From Roseivivax sp. GX 12232 (GTDB lineage: Bacteria > Pseudomonadota > Alphaproteobacteria > Rhodobacterales > Rhodobacteraceae): a DNA stretch of 64,000 nucleotides. Shown one piece after another: positions 1 to 9,693 of this stretch. The position numbers and the translations under genes are program-made. Location: assembly GCF_021272185.1 (NCBI RefSeq), contig NZ_JAJSEC010000007.1, forward strand, positions 1 to 64,000. The letters run 5' to 3'. Numbering within the stretch: the first letter of the stretch is position 1; the number at the start of each line of letters is the position of its first letter. The notes under the pieces were generated by a model, which worked only from the letters and a program-made list of their open reading frames with translations, made no database searches and was not told where the DNA came from.

Positions 1-1748
1 CTTTTCTTGCGCTTCGGCGGGATCAGGTCGGTGATCGTCCCTTCGAACATCTCGGCCGCGAAGTTCACCGTCTCCGAAAGCGTCGGATGCGGGTGGATCG
101 TATGGCCGAGGTCCACCGCGTCGGCGCCCATCTCGATGGCCAGCGCCACCTCCGAGATCAGGTCGCCGGCGTTGGTGCCGACGATGGCGCCGCCGATGAC
201 GCGGTCGTCCTCGGGGTCGAAGATCAGCTTGGTCAGACCTTCCGAGCGGCCGTTCGACAGGGCCCGGCCCGAGGCCGCCCAGGGGAAGACCCCCTTCTCG
301 ATCTTCAGCCCGCGCTCCTTGGCCTGGGCCTCGGTGACGCCGCACCAGGCGACCTCGGGGTCGGTATAGGCCACCGAGGGGATCACCCGGGCGTCGAAGG
401 CGCGCTTCTCGCCCGAGGCCACTTCCGCGGCCACCTTGCCCTCGTGCACCGCCTTGTGCGCCAGCATCGGCTGGCCGACCACGTCGCCGATGGCGAAGAT
501 ATGCGGCACATTGGTGCGCTGGAACTCGTCGACCTCGATGAAGCCGCGGTCGGTCACCGCGACGCCGGCCTTCTCGGCGGCGATCTTGCCGCCGTTGGGG
601 CTGCGGCCGACCGAGACCAGCATCTTATCGAAGATCTCGGTCTGGGCCTCGCCCTTGGCGTCCTCCCAGGTGACCTTGAGGCCGTTCTTCTGGGCCTTCA
701 CCTCGGTGACCTTGGACTTGGTGTGAATGGTCATCCGACCTTCCATGCGCTTCTGCAGCGGCTTCACGATGTCCTTGTCGGCGCCGGGCAGGATCTGGTC
801 CATCATCTCGATCACCGTCACATCGGCGCCGAGCGCGTCGTAGACCGTGGCCATCTCGAAGCCGATGATGCCGCCGCCGAGGACGCACATCTTCTTCGGG
901 ATCGGATCGAGCTCGAGCGCGCCGGTGGAATCGACCACCCGGTCGTCGTCATGCGGCACGAAGGGCAGTTCCACCGGCTGCGAGCCAGCGGCGATGATGC
1001 ACTGGTCGAAGGTCACGACCTTTGTGCCGTCCTTGCCGGCGACCTCGATCGAATTGGCGCCAGTGAAGCTGCCGGTGCCCTCGACCACGGTGACCTTGCG
1101 CTGCTTGGCCATGCCCGCGAGCCCGCCGGTCAGCTTGCCGACGACGTCGTTCTTCCAGCCGCGCAGCTTCTCGGCGTCGACCTTGACCTTGCCGAAGGAG
1201 AGGCCGTGGTCCGACATCTCCTCGGTCTCGGTGATCACCTTGGAGGCATGCAGCAGCGCCTTCGAGGGGATGCAGCCCACGTTCAGGCAGACCCCGCCGA
1301 GCGAGGCGTAACGCTCGATCAGGATGACCTTCTTGCCGAGGTCGGCGGCCCGGAAGGCGGCGGTATAGCCGCCCGGGCCGGAGCCCAGGACCACCAGGTC
1401 GGCGTGGTGATCGCCCGAGCCCGAGGCCGTGCCGGCCGCCGCCTTGGGCGCCTCGGCGGCAGGAGCCTTGGGGGCCTCGGCGGGCTCGGAGGCGGCGCCG
1501 TCGGCATCGCCCGCGCCTTCCGCGGCCTCGAGGACCAGGATCACGTCACCCTGGGAGAGGCTGTCGCCTTCCTTGACCTTGATCTCGGTGATCTTGCCGG
1601 CGCCCGAGGAGGGCACCTCCATGGTCGCCTTGTCGCTCTCCAGCTCGATCAGCGGGTCTTCCTCGGCGACGGTGTCGCCGACGCTGACCAGGACCGAGAC
1701 CACAGGCACGTCCTTGAAGTCGCCGATATCGGGAACCTTGATTTCCAT
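1..1748 (-). CDS. lpdA: Dihydrolipoyl dehydrogenase (E3) with N-terminal lipoyl domain, 3' end cut by window
   Basis: Flavoprotein that reoxidises the dihydrolipoyl arms of the pyruvate dehydrogenase complex with NAD+. Residues 1-80 form a biotinyl-lipoyl domain with the lipoylation site in ESDKATMEVPSS. An Ala/Pro/Glu-rich linker follows, then an FAD-binding Rossmann start (VLGSGPGGYTAAFRAADLG), the redox disulfide GGVCLNVGCIPSKAL, an NAD-binding GGGIIGFEMATVY and a C-terminal HPHPTLSE with the catalytic His. The 582 visible codons reach ...PPKRKK at the window edge, so only a few residues and the stop are missing. It is the last of three genes in aceE-aceF-lpdA order, 18 bases after aceF. 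The fused lipoyl domain is known in some bacterial PDH-type E3s. Confidence 0.95.
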   Translation of the reverse strand, partial: MEIKVPDIGDFKDVPVVSVLVSVGDTVAEEDPLIELESDKATMEVPSSGAGKITEIKVKEGDSLSQGDVILVLEAAEGAGDADGAASEPAEAPKAPAAEAPKAAAGTASGSGDHHADLVVLGSGPGGYTAAFRAADLGKKVILIERYASLGGVCLNVGCIPSKALLHASKVITETEEMSDHGLSFGKVKVDAEKLRGWKNDVVGKLTGGLAGMAKQRKVTVVEGTGSFTGANSIEVAGKDGTKVVTFDQCIIAAGSQPVELPFVPHDDDRVVDSTGALELDPIPKKMCVLGGGIIGFEMATVYDALGADVTVIEMMDQILPGADKDIVKPLQKRMEGRMTIHTKSKVTEVKAQKNGLKVTWEDAKGEAQTEIFDKMLVSVGRSPNGGKIAAEKAGVAVTDRGFIEVDEFQRTNVPHIFAIGDVVGQPMLAHKAVHEGKVAAEVASGEKRAFDARVIPSVAYTDPEVAWCGVTEAQAKERGLKIEKGVFPWAASGRALSNGRSEGLTKLIFDPEDDRVIGGAIVGTNAGDLISEVALAIEMGADAVDLGHTIHPHPTLSETVNFAAEMFEGTITDLIPPKRKK

Positions 1749-1766
1749 GATGCTCGGACCTCTTCG

Positions 1767-3056
1767 TTACAGCATGATCCGGCGCGGATCGGCCAGAAGG
1801 TACTTCAGATGCGCGTTGAAGCGCGCGGCGAGCGCGCCGTCGATGGCGCGGTGGTCGTAGCTCAGCGACAGCGGCAGCATGTTGCGCGGCACGAACTGCT
1901 CACCGTCCCAGACCGGCGCCATCTTGGAGCGCGAGAGCCCCAGGATCGCCACCTCGGGCGCGTTCACGATGGGGGTGAAATGCGTCCCCCCGATGCCCCC
2001 GAGCGAGGAGATGGTGAAGGTCGCGCCCTGCATCTGGTCGCCCTTCAGCTTGCCCTCGCGGGCCGCGCCGGAGAGATCACCCAGCTCTTTGGAGATCTCC
2101 ACGATGCCCTTGCGGTCGGCATCCTTCAGCACCGGCACCACCAGCCCGTTGGGCGTGTCCGCGGCGAAGCCGATGTTGTAGAAATGCTTGCGGATCAGCT
2201 TGTCGCCGTCGGGGTGGATCGAGGAGTTGAACTCCCAGTGCTTCTTCAGCGCGCCGACGCAGGCCTTGATGATGAAGGACAGGAGCGTGACGCGGTAGCC
2301 CTGCTCCTTGGCCTCGGTGTCGAGCTCCTTGCGATACTTGTCGAGCTCGGTGATATCCGCTTCCTCGTTGTTGGTGACATGCGGAATGTTCAGCCAGGAG
2401 CGGTGCAGCGCCGGGCCCGAGAGCTTCTTGATCCGGCTCATCTCGACGTCTTCCACGGGGCCGAACTTCGAGAAGTCGACCGCCGGGATCGGCGGGATGC
2501 CCATGCCGCCCTGAGCGGCGCCACCGGCAGCGGCGGGCGCGGCCTGGGACTTCAGCGCCTTCTCCACGTCCTCGCGCAGGATGCGGCCCTTGCGGCCGGT
2601 GCCGTTCACCGTCGAGAGGTCGATCTCGACCCGGCGGGCAAAGGCCCGAACCGAGGGCGAGGCATGGACCCGGCCGAAGCCCTTGTCGGTCACCGGCGCG
2701 GGCGCCGCGGCGGCGGGGGCCGAGCTCTGCTGGGGCGCGGCGGCCTTCGGGGCCTCGGGCTCGGCGGCCTGGGCGGGCGCGGATTTCTCCTCGCCGCCGC
2801 CGCTGTCGCCCGAGCCGCCGTCGGCGGCCTCGACGATCAGGATCACGTCGCCTTGGGAGACGTTGTCGCCTTCCGCGACCTTGATCTCCTTCACGGTGCC
2901 CGCGTGGCTCGAGGGCACTTCCATGGTGGCCTTGTCGCTCTCGAGCTCGATCAGGGGGTCTTCCTCGGCGATCGTGTCGCCCACGCTCACCAGAACCGAG
3001 ATCACCGGCACATCCGAGAAATCGCCGATATCGGGAACTTTCACTTCGGTCGTCAT
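1767..3056 (-). CDS. aceF: Dihydrolipoamide acetyltransferase (E2) of pyruvate dehydrogenase
   Basis: Core of the pyruvate dehydrogenase complex; moves the acetyl group from E1 to CoA. The 429 residues contain one lipoyl domain (about 1-80, ESDKATMEVPSS), an Ala/Pro linker, a peripheral-subunit-binding domain near 110-150 (HASPSVRAFARRVEIDL) and a 2-oxoacid dehydrogenase acyltransferase domain from about 195 to the end. The catalytic motif is seen as SYDHRAIDGALAARF. Only one lipoyl domain is present here, and a second sits on E3. The ATG at 3056 follows aceE by 25 bases, consistent with one operon. Confidence 0.96.
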   Translation of the reverse strand: MTTEVKVPDIGDFSDVPVISVLVSVGDTIAEEDPLIELESDKATMEVPSSHAGTVKEIKVAEGDNVSQGDVILIVEAADGGSGDSGGGEEKSAPAQAAEPEAPKAAAPQQSSAPAAAAPAPVTDKGFGRVHASPSVRAFARRVEIDLSTVNGTGRKGRILREDVEKALKSQAAPAAAGGAAQGGMGIPPIPAVDFSKFGPVEDVEMSRIKKLSGPALHRSWLNIPHVTNNEEADITELDKYRKELDTEAKEQGYRVTLLSFIIKACVGALKKHWEFNSSIHPDGDKLIRKHFYNIGFAADTPNGLVVPVLKDADRKGIVEISKELGDLSGAAREGKLKGDQMQGATFTISSLGGIGGTHFTPIVNAPEVAILGLSRSKMAPVWDGEQFVPRNMLPLSLSYDHRAIDGALAARFNAHLKYLLADPRRIML

Positions 3057-3081
3057 GTCGTCTGTCTCCTCGTGTCCGCGA

Positions 3082-5736
3082 TCAGCTCAGGCGCGGGTTC
3101 GGCTTGCCGCCGTCGATGTCGTATTTGTCGAGAGCCTTCTGCAGCTCCTTCTCGCTCACCGCGCCATCGCGGTAGAGTTCGGCCATGGCCGTCGCCGCGA
3201 TGTGGTTGGCGTCGACCTCGAAGAAGCGGCGCAGGTTCTCGCGGCTGTCGGACCGGCCGAAGCCGTCGGTGCCGAGCACCGTGAAGCGGTTCGGCACGAA
3301 GGCCCGGATCTGTTCGGCGAAGTTCTTCATGTAGTCGGTCGCGGCGATGACCGGCCCCTTGGTGCCGTCCAGCAGCTGGGTGACATAGGGCACGCGCTCC
3401 TCGCCGAGCGGGTTGAGCCGGTTGTGGCGCACCGCGTCCTGGCCGTCGCGGGCCAGTTCGTTGAAGGAGGTCGCCGACCAGATATCCGAGCTCACGCCGA
3501 AGTCTTCCTTCAGCATCTCGGCCGCCCGGATCGCCTGCATCAGGATCGTGCCCGAGCCCATCAGGTTGACGTGCTTCTTGCCCGGCCGCGCGGTCTTCTG
3601 CATCCGGTAAAGACCCTTGATGATGCCTTCCTCGGCGCCCGTGGGCATCTCGGGGTGGGCGTAGTTCTCGTTCATCAAGGTGATGTAGAAGTAGACGTCC
3701 TCCTGGTCGGCATACATGCGCTTCAGGCCGTTCTGCACGATCACCGCCACTTCATAAGAGAAGGTCGGGTCGTAGCTGACGCAGTTCGGGATGGTGCCCG
3801 CCAGGATGTGGCTGTGGCCGTCCTCGTGCTGGAGCCCCTCGCCGTTCAGCGTGGTCCGCCCGGCGGTGCCGCCCAGAAGGAAGCCCCGCGCGCGGCTGTC
3901 GCCGGCGGCCCAGGCGAAATCGCCGATCCGCTGGAAGCCGAACATCGAGTAGAAGATGTAGAAGGGGATCATCGGCACGCCATGGGTCGAATAGGCGGTC
4001 GCCGCGGCGATCCAGTCGGCCATGGAGCCGGCCTCGTTGATGCCCTCCTGGAGCACCTGGCCGTCCTTGCTCTCCTTGTAATACATCATCTGGTCGGCGT
4101 CCTGGGGCGTGTAGTTCTGCCCCAGCGGGTTGTAGATGCCGACCGAGCGGAACAGCCCCTCCATGCCGAAGGTGCGGCTTTCGTCCGGCACGATCGGCAC
4201 GAGATACTTGCCGATCTCCTTGTCTCGCAGCAGCGTCGTCAGGATCCGCACGAAGGCCATGGTCGAGGAGAACTCGCGGTCACCCGAGGACTGCAGCTCC
4301 TTCTTGAACTTGTCGAGCCCCGGCACCTCGAGCTTCGGCGCATCGGAATTGCGCTTGGGGAACTCGCCCCCCAGCTCTTTGCGGCGGTCGGCCAGGTAGC
4401 TCTTCTGGGCGTTGTTCAGCGTGACGAAGGGCACCTTCTCGAGGTCCTTGTCGTCGATCGGGATGCGGAAGCGGTCGCGCATCGCCTTGAGCTGGTCGAT
4501 CTGCATCTTCTTCGACTGGTGGGCGGTGTTCATGCCCTCGCCGGCCGAGCCCATGCCGTAGCCCTTCACCGTCTTGACCAGGATGCAGGTCGGCTGCCCC
4601 TCGGTGTGGGTGGCGCGGTGATAGGCGTTGTAGACCTTCTTGATGTCGTGGCCGCCGCGGCGCAGCGCCCAGATCTCGTCGTCGGTCCAGTCCTTCACCA
4701 GCTCCGCGGTCTCGGGGTATTTGCCGAAGAAATGCTCGCGGATGTAGGCGCCGTCCTTCGACTTGAAGGTCTGGTAGTCGCCGTCGATGGTCTCGTCCAT
4801 GAGCTGGCGCAGCTTGCCCGAGGTGTCGCGCTCCAGGAGTTCGTCCCAGCCGCGGCCCCAGAGCAGCTTGATCACCTGCCAGCCGGCGCCGCGAAAGTTG
4901 CCCTCGAGCTCCTGCACGATCTTGGAGTTGCCGCGCACCGGGCCGTCGAGCCGCTGCAGGTTGCAGTTGATCACGAAGATCAGGTTGTCGAGCCCCTCGC
5001 GCGCGGCGATGGAGATCGCGCCGAGGCTTTCGGGTTCGTCCATCTCGCCGTCGCCGAGGAAGGCCCAGACCTTGCGGTCGGCGGCGTCGATCAGCCCGCG
5101 GTTGTGCATGTATTTCATGAACCGCGCCTGGTAGACCGCCATCATCGGCCCGAGGCCCATGGAGACGGTCGGGAACTGCCAGTAATCCGGCATCAGCCAG
5201 GGGTGCGGATAAGACGACAGCCCGCCGCCATCGACCTCGGAGCGGAAGGACTTCAGGTCCTCTTCCGACAGCCGGCCTTCCATGAAGGAGCGCGCGTAGA
5301 TGCCGGGGATCACGTGGCCCTGGAAGAACACCAGGTCGCCGCCGTGCATCGTCGATTTCGAGCGCCAGAAGTGGTTGAGCCCCACGTCATAGAGCGCCGC
5401 CGAAGAGGCGAAGGAGGCGATATGCCCGCCGATGCCGTCCTTTTCCTTGTTGGCGCGGACCACGGTCGCCATGGCGTTCCAGCGGTTGATGGTGCGGATG
5501 CGCCATTCCATCTCGCTGTCGCCCGGCAGGTCGATCTCGTCATCGGGCGAGATGGTGTTCTGATAGGGGGTGGTGGCCGAGAAAGGCAGGTTGGCGCCGG
5601 CCGCCCGGGCCTGCTGCACCGATTTGTCGAGCAGGAAATGCGCGCGGTTCGGGCCGTCGCGCAGGATCACGTCCTCGATCGCCTCCTGCCATTCCTTCGA
5701 TTCGACGGGATCGATGTCGTTCGGCGTATCTCTCAT
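3082..5736 (-). CDS. aceE: Pyruvate dehydrogenase E1 component, homodimeric type
   Basis: Thiamine-diphosphate enzyme that decarboxylates pyruvate and acetylates the lipoyl arm of E2. At 884 residues it matches the single-chain AceE family rather than the split alpha/beta E1. The ThDP motif is visible as GDGEMDEPESLGAISIAARE followed by NCNLQRLDG, and the N-terminus (ESKEWQEAIEDV) and HPWLMPDYWQFPTVSMGLGP are typical of AceE. First gene of the aceE-aceF-lpdA operon. The 460-base region before it carries two dyad symmetries that could be operators. Confidence 0.96.
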   Translation of the reverse strand: MRDTPNDIDPVESKEWQEAIEDVILRDGPNRAHFLLDKSVQQARAAGANLPFSATTPYQNTISPDDEIDLPGDSEMEWRIRTINRWNAMATVVRANKEKDGIGGHIASFASSAALYDVGLNHFWRSKSTMHGGDLVFFQGHVIPGIYARSFMEGRLSEEDLKSFRSEVDGGGLSSYPHPWLMPDYWQFPTVSMGLGPMMAVYQARFMKYMHNRGLIDAADRKVWAFLGDGEMDEPESLGAISIAAREGLDNLIFVINCNLQRLDGPVRGNSKIVQELEGNFRGAGWQVIKLLWGRGWDELLERDTSGKLRQLMDETIDGDYQTFKSKDGAYIREHFFGKYPETAELVKDWTDDEIWALRRGGHDIKKVYNAYHRATHTEGQPTCILVKTVKGYGMGSAGEGMNTAHQSKKMQIDQLKAMRDRFRIPIDDKDLEKVPFVTLNNAQKSYLADRRKELGGEFPKRNSDAPKLEVPGLDKFKKELQSSGDREFSSTMAFVRILTTLLRDKEIGKYLVPIVPDESRTFGMEGLFRSVGIYNPLGQNYTPQDADQMMYYKESKDGQVLQEGINEAGSMADWIAAATAYSTHGVPMIPFYIFYSMFGFQRIGDFAWAAGDSRARGFLLGGTAGRTTLNGEGLQHEDGHSHILAGTIPNCVSYDPTFSYEVAVIVQNGLKRMYADQEDVYFYITLMNENYAHPEMPTGAEEGIIKGLYRMQKTARPGKKHVNLMGSGTILMQAIRAAEMLKEDFGVSSDIWSATSFNELARDGQDAVRHNRLNPLGEERVPYVTQLLDGTKGPVIAATDYMKNFAEQIRAFVPNRFTVLGTDGFGRSDSRENLRRFFEVDANHIAATAMAELYRDGAVSEKELQKALDKYDIDGGKPNPRLS

Positions 5737-6196
5737 GAGCCCTCTTCCCTAAATCGCGGCGCTGCGCGCCAGAATTTGTTTAGCGTTGAACTTAATCGCT
5801 CCCCGCGCGGCGTGCCAGAGACGGGGCAGAGCCCTGCCCCCGGCACCCAGCCGTTGGGCTAGCGTTAACAGGGTATGCTCCGGGCGCATAGGTGGGTGCT
5901 TGAATAACTGCCATGCGGGTGTCGCATGACAATTTGTTCAAGGGTGAACAAAATTTCACTCCCCTGATCGGTGCCAAGGCACGCCTCCCTCGCCGGTCCA
6001 CCCGCCGCGCATCTGGCGGCGCGATCGGGTGGTCTTCGGTTGCGCGCGGATGCCGAAAGGCCCCGCCGCTCGTCTCAGGGTGAACGACTTAGGTGCCGTA
6101 AGGAAAGAGGAAATATCCTGCGTGTCCCGGGGCGGCGGATTGCCCGCAGGCCCGGGGCACGGGGGAGGCCCGCCGGGGACCTCCCGGGCGCCCGGA
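5737..6196. other. Intergenic region upstream of aceE
   Basis: 460 bases between the rmuC stop and the aceE start, both genes on the minus strand. No credible gene was found. AT-rich patches near 5770-5800 and 5925-5955 stand out against the GC-rich background and probably hold the aceE promoter. Two dyads lie at 5912-5928 and 5933-5952. The half nearest rmuC (6000-6196) is GC-rich with imperfect GGGAGG/CCTCCC complementarity near 6164-6186, which might end rmuC transcription, though no T-tract follows. Confidence 0.6.
5912..5952. promoter_or_regulatory. Two adjacent palindromes, candidate operator for the pyruvate dehydrogenase operon
   Basis: Perfect 8-base inverted repeat TTTGTTCA / TGAACAAA at 5933-5940 and 5945-5952 with a 4-base spacer, directly beside a 6-base inverted repeat CATGCG / CGCATG at 5912-5917 and 5923-5928. 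They lie about 180-225 bases upstream of the aceE start in an otherwise gene-free stretch. The symmetry is visible; a role as binding site for a dimeric regulator is inference, and no specific regulator can be named. Confidence 0.4.
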
Positions 6197-7651
6197 TCAG
6201 TCCTCGCCGAGCTGCGCCAGTTCCCGCGCCGAAAGCGCGCGCGGCTCGACCTCGACCTGGCTCATCTGGGCGAAACGCTCGTTCGGCGGCACGACGCTCA
6301 GGCTTTCGAACTTGCGCGCCGAGGGCAGCACCCGCCCTTCGAGCGAGCCGACCGAGCGGTTGTAGGCTTCGACCGAGGAGCGCAGGCTGCGCCCGACCTT
6401 GTCGAGATGCTCCGCGAAGGTGCCCAGCCGGTCGTAGATCTCCTTGGCGACGCGCTGCACCTCGGCGGCGTTCTCGGCCATCTTCTCCTGCTGCCAGCCG
6501 TAGGCGATGGCCTTGATCAGCGCCATCAGCGTGGTCGGCGTGGCGATCAGCACGCGCTTCTCGAAGCCGAACTCCAGAAGACCCGGATCGGCCTCGCAGG
6601 CGGCCGAGACGAAGGTCTCGCCGGGGATGAACATCACGACGAAATCCGGCGTGCTGTCGAGCTGGTCCTGGTAGGCCTTGGAGGCGAGCCCCTTGATGTG
6701 CTCGCGCACCTGCCGGGCGTGGCGCTGAATGTGGGTCTCGCGCGCCTCTGGCGTCTCGGCCTCGAGCGCGTCGAGATAGGCGTCGAGCGGCGTCTTGGCG
6801 TCGACGATGATGCTCTTGCCGCCGGGGATGCGCACCTGGGCGTCGGGGCGGCGGCGGCCCTCGTCGGTCTCCATCGAGCTTTCCGACAGGAAGTCCACCT
6901 CTTCGGTCATGCCGGCCATCTCGAAGACCTGCCGCAGCTGCATCTCGCCCCAGCGGCCGCGGGTCTTGGGCGCGCGCAGCGCCTGCACCAGCTTGCGGGT
7001 CTCGGAGTTCAGCGTGGTCTGGCCCTGGGTGAGCTGTTCGACCTGGGTGCGGATCGCGCCGTAGGCCTCGTTCCGGGCCTTCTCGATCTCGCCCATGCGT
7101 TCGTCGAATTTCACCAGCCGGTCCTGCAGGGGCTTCACCAGGTTGCCGATCGCCTCCTGCCGGGTGGTCAGCTCCTTCTCGGCGCTTTCCTTGTGCTTCT
7201 CGAAGCGCTCGGTCACGAGGTTCAGGAACTTCTGCGAGTTGTTTTCGAGCACGTTGCCCGCCAGCGCCGAGAACTTGTCCTCGAGCTGTTTGCGGATGTC
7301 GCGCAGCTCGCTCAGCTTTTCCTCGTGGGCGCGGGTCAGGGCATCCATCTCGGCCTCGAGCCGGGCGCTGCGCTCCTGCGCGTCGTAGCGCGAGCGGCGC
7401 TCGTCCTGCAGCTCCTGCTCGAGCTGCGGCAGCCGCTCGGCGCGGGTGGTCGCAGCGGAGAGCTCGGCGCCCATCCGGGCCACCTCCTGCCGTTCGGCCT
7501 CGAGCGCGCGGCGCGCGCCCTCCAGCGCCTCTCCGCGCCGCGCAAACCGCAGGGCCAGCACCGGAAGCGCGACCAGCAGCACCGCCAGCACGGCGAGAAG
7601 CGGGACCAGGTAGGTCTCGGCCAGGGCAAGAAGATCAAAAGGCACACTCAT
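6197..7651 (-). CDS. rmuC: RmuC-family DNA recombination protein
   Basis: Family linked to limiting recombination at inverted repeats; the domain is nuclease-like. The 484-residue protein has an N-terminal membrane segment (about 10-35, LVPLLAVLAVLLVALPVLAL), a long coiled-coil region rich in Glu/Arg (about 40-190) and the RmuC core from about 215 to 440, including GRWGEMQLRQVFEMAGM and DAKTPLDAYLDALE. Start ATG at 7651; 57 bases separate it from the mutL stop upstream. Length and domain order fit the family. Confidence 0.92.
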   Translation of the reverse strand: MSVPFDLLALAETYLVPLLAVLAVLLVALPVLALRFARRGEALEGARRALEAERQEVARMGAELSAATTRAERLPQLEQELQDERRSRYDAQERSARLEAEMDALTRAHEEKLSELRDIRKQLEDKFSALAGNVLENNSQKFLNLVTERFEKHKESAEKELTTRQEAIGNLVKPLQDRLVKFDERMGEIEKARNEAYGAIRTQVEQLTQGQTTLNSETRKLVQALRAPKTRGRWGEMQLRQVFEMAGMTEEVDFLSESSMETDEGRRRPDAQVRIPGGKSIIVDAKTPLDAYLDALEAETPEARETHIQRHARQVREHIKGLASKAYQDQLDSTPDFVVMFIPGETFVSAACEADPGLLEFGFEKRVLIATPTTLMALIKAIAYGWQQEKMAENAAEVQRVAKEIYDRLGTFAEHLDKVGRSLRSSVEAYNRSVGSLEGRVLPSARKFESLSVVPPNERFAQMSQVEVEPRALSARELAQLGED

Positions 7652-7708
7652 GTCGCGGGCTTTCCAAAAAGGGTCGGACCGGTCGAGGGGGCAAAAGCCG
7701 GGCGCGCC

Positions 7709-9583
7709 TCAGCTCCGCCCGAACAGCTTCTCGATGTCGGCCAGTTTCAATTCGATATACGTGGGCCGTCCGTGGTTGCACTGGCCCGAATGCGGGGTCG
7801 CCTCCATCTCGCGCAGGAGGGCGTTCATCTCTTCACCGCGCATCCGGCGGCCCGAGCGGATCGAGCCGTGACAGGCGACGCGGCTCAGGATCGCCTCGAT
7901 CTTCTCCTGCACCAGCCGCGCGCCGCCGCCTTCGGACAATTCGTCCAGCACGTCGCGGATCAGCGCCTCGGCGTTGACCTCGCCCAGAAGCGCCGGCGTC
8001 TCGCGCACGGCCACGGCGCTGCCGCCGAAAGGCTCGATGGTCAGCCCGAGGCGCGACAGCTCCTCGGCGGCCTCGAGCAGGAGCGCGCAGTCCCCGGCGG
8101 ACAGCTCCACCACCTCGGGGATCAGGAGCGCCTGCGCCGCGACGCCGTTCTCGGCCATCTGGCGCTTCAGCCGCTCGTAGACCAGCCGCTCATGCGCGGC
8201 GTGCTGATCGACGATGACCATGCCGGTCTCGGTCTGGGCGATGATGTAATTCTCGTGCACCTGCCCGCGCGCGGCCCCGAGCGGCAGCGCCTCCACGGGT
8301 TCGGCCTCGGGCGCGGGGGGCTGCCCCGGCGCGGGCGCATCGGTGGGGCCCTCATACGGTGTCTCGACCCGGCCCGACCAGGCGTGCTGCATCTCGGCGA
8401 AGCCCGGCGCGGGGGCCTGGGCGGCCCGCGCGGAAGCCAGCGCCCGGGGGCCGGGGCGGTCCATCTGGTAGATGCGCGGCGGGCCCGAGGCCTCGGGCCG
8501 CATGGCGCCCAGCGCCGCCTCGGCCACGGTGGAGGACGCGCGATGGCCGGCCTCGGCCAGCGCGTGTTTCAGCCCCGAGACCACCAGCCCGCGCACGGTG
8601 CCGGGATCGCGGAAGCGCACCTCGCTTTTGGCCGGGTGCACGTTCACATCGACCTGCCGCGCGTCGCAGGAGATGAACAGCGCCACCGCCGGATGCCGGT
8701 CGCGGCTGAGGAAATCGGCATAGGCCCCGCGCAGCGCGCCCAGCAGCAGCCGGTCCTTCACCGGCCGGGTGTTGACGAAGAAATGCTGCGCCACCGCCGC
8801 GCCGCGCGAATAGGTCGGCAGCCCCGCGAGGCCGGTCATGCGGATGCCCTCGCGCTCGGCCTCGATGGGGATGGCGTTCTCGGTGAACTCGCGCCCCATG
8901 ATCTGGGTGAGCCGCCCCGAGAGCGCCTCGAAGAGATCGCCCGAAACCGGATCGGCGCGGAAGGTCACCCGCCCCTCGCCGCCGCCCGAGACGTCGCGCA
9001 GGGTGAAGCCGATGCCCGGCTCCGCCATGGCCAGGCGGCGCAGGATCTCGCCCACCGCCTGGGCCTCGGCCCGGTCGGTGCGCATGAACTTCAGCCGCGC
9101 GGGCGTGGCGTAGAACAGGTCCCGCAGGGTGACGATGGTACCCCGGCGCAGCGCCGCGGGGCGCACCTGCTCCATCACCCCGCCCGAGACCGCGATCTCG
9201 GCGCCCTCGGCCCCTTCGGCGCGGCTCTGGATCGTCAGCCGGCCCACCGCGCCCAGCGAAGGCAGCGCCTCGCCGCGGAAGCCGAAGCTGCGGATGTTCA
9301 GAAGGTCCGAGCCGTCGATCTTCGAGGTGGCATGGCGCGACAGCGCCAGCGGCAGGTCCTCGGGCGTCATGCCGACCCCGTCGTCGCTGACCCGGATCAG
9401 GGTCTTGCCGCCATCGGCGATCTCGACCCCGATGCGGCGGGCGCCGGCGTCGATGGCGTTCTCGACCAGCTCCTTGACCGCCGAGGCCGGCCGTTCGACC
9501 ACCTCGCCCGCCGCGATACGGTTGATCGCCGAATCGTCGAGCTGCCGGATCGTCGGGCGGATATTGGGGCTGTGAGAGGTCAT
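7709..9583 (-). CDS. mutL: DNA mismatch repair protein MutL
   Basis: Couples mismatch recognition by MutS to strand incision. 624 residues. The GHKL ATPase domain shows [32 protein letters not shown] and [11 protein letters not shown]. The C-terminal domain carries [12 protein letters not shown], matching the DQHA(X)2E(X)4E metal-binding endonuclease motif, plus ACHGSIRSG and CNHGRP. The protein is therefore the nuclease-proficient type expected in bacteria without MutH. I chose the ATG at 9583 ([10 protein letters not shown]) because the frame stays open far upstream without family similarity and the conserved ATPase start follows within 20 residues. Confidence 0.95.
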   Translation of the reverse strand: MTSHSPNIRPTIRQLDDSAINRIAAGEVVERPASAVKELVENAIDAGARRIGVEIADGGKTLIRVSDDGVGMTPEDLPLALSRHATSKIDGSDLLNIRSFGFRGEALPSLGAVGRLTIQSRAEGAEGAEIAVSGGVMEQVRPAALRRGTIVTLRDLFYATPARLKFMRTDRAEAQAVGEILRRLAMAEPGIGFTLRDVSGGGEGRVTFRADPVSGDLFEALSGRLTQIMGREFTENAIPIEAEREGIRMTGLAGLPTYSRGAAVAQHFFVNTRPVKDRLLLGALRGAYADFLSRDRHPAVALFISCDARQVDVNVHPAKSEVRFRDPGTVRGLVVSGLKHALAEAGHRASSTVAEAALGAMRPEASGPPRIYQMDRPGPRALASARAAQAPAPGFAEMQHAWSGRVETPYEGPTDAPAPGQPPAPEAEPVEALPLGAARGQVHENYIIAQTETGMVIVDQHAAHERLVYERLKRQMAENGVAAQALLIPEVVELSAGDCALLLEAAEELSRLGLTIEPFGGSAVAVRETPALLGEVNAEALIRDVLDELSEGGGARLVQEKIEAILSRVACHGSIRSGRRMRGEEMNALLREMEATPHSGQCNHGRPTYIELKLADIEKLFGRS

Positions 9584-9693
9584 AACGCCATATCTAGCAT
9601 GGCTGCCTATGATTCTGAAACGGCGATTCCGGGGAACGGCGGCCCGGGCGGCGGCTCGGCGCCGGGGCGGGGCGGAGCGCCCCTGAAGCGCCC

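Noticed and set aside
87-3284. A long plus-strand frame (1065 codons) opposite lpdA and aceF
   Set aside because: Antisense shadow of two well-recognised genes; composition typical of reverse-frame translation, no motif.
5792-6001. A 69-codon minus-strand frame between aceE and rmuC
   Set aside because: No ribosome-binding site or homologue recognised, and it spans the candidate operator dyads.
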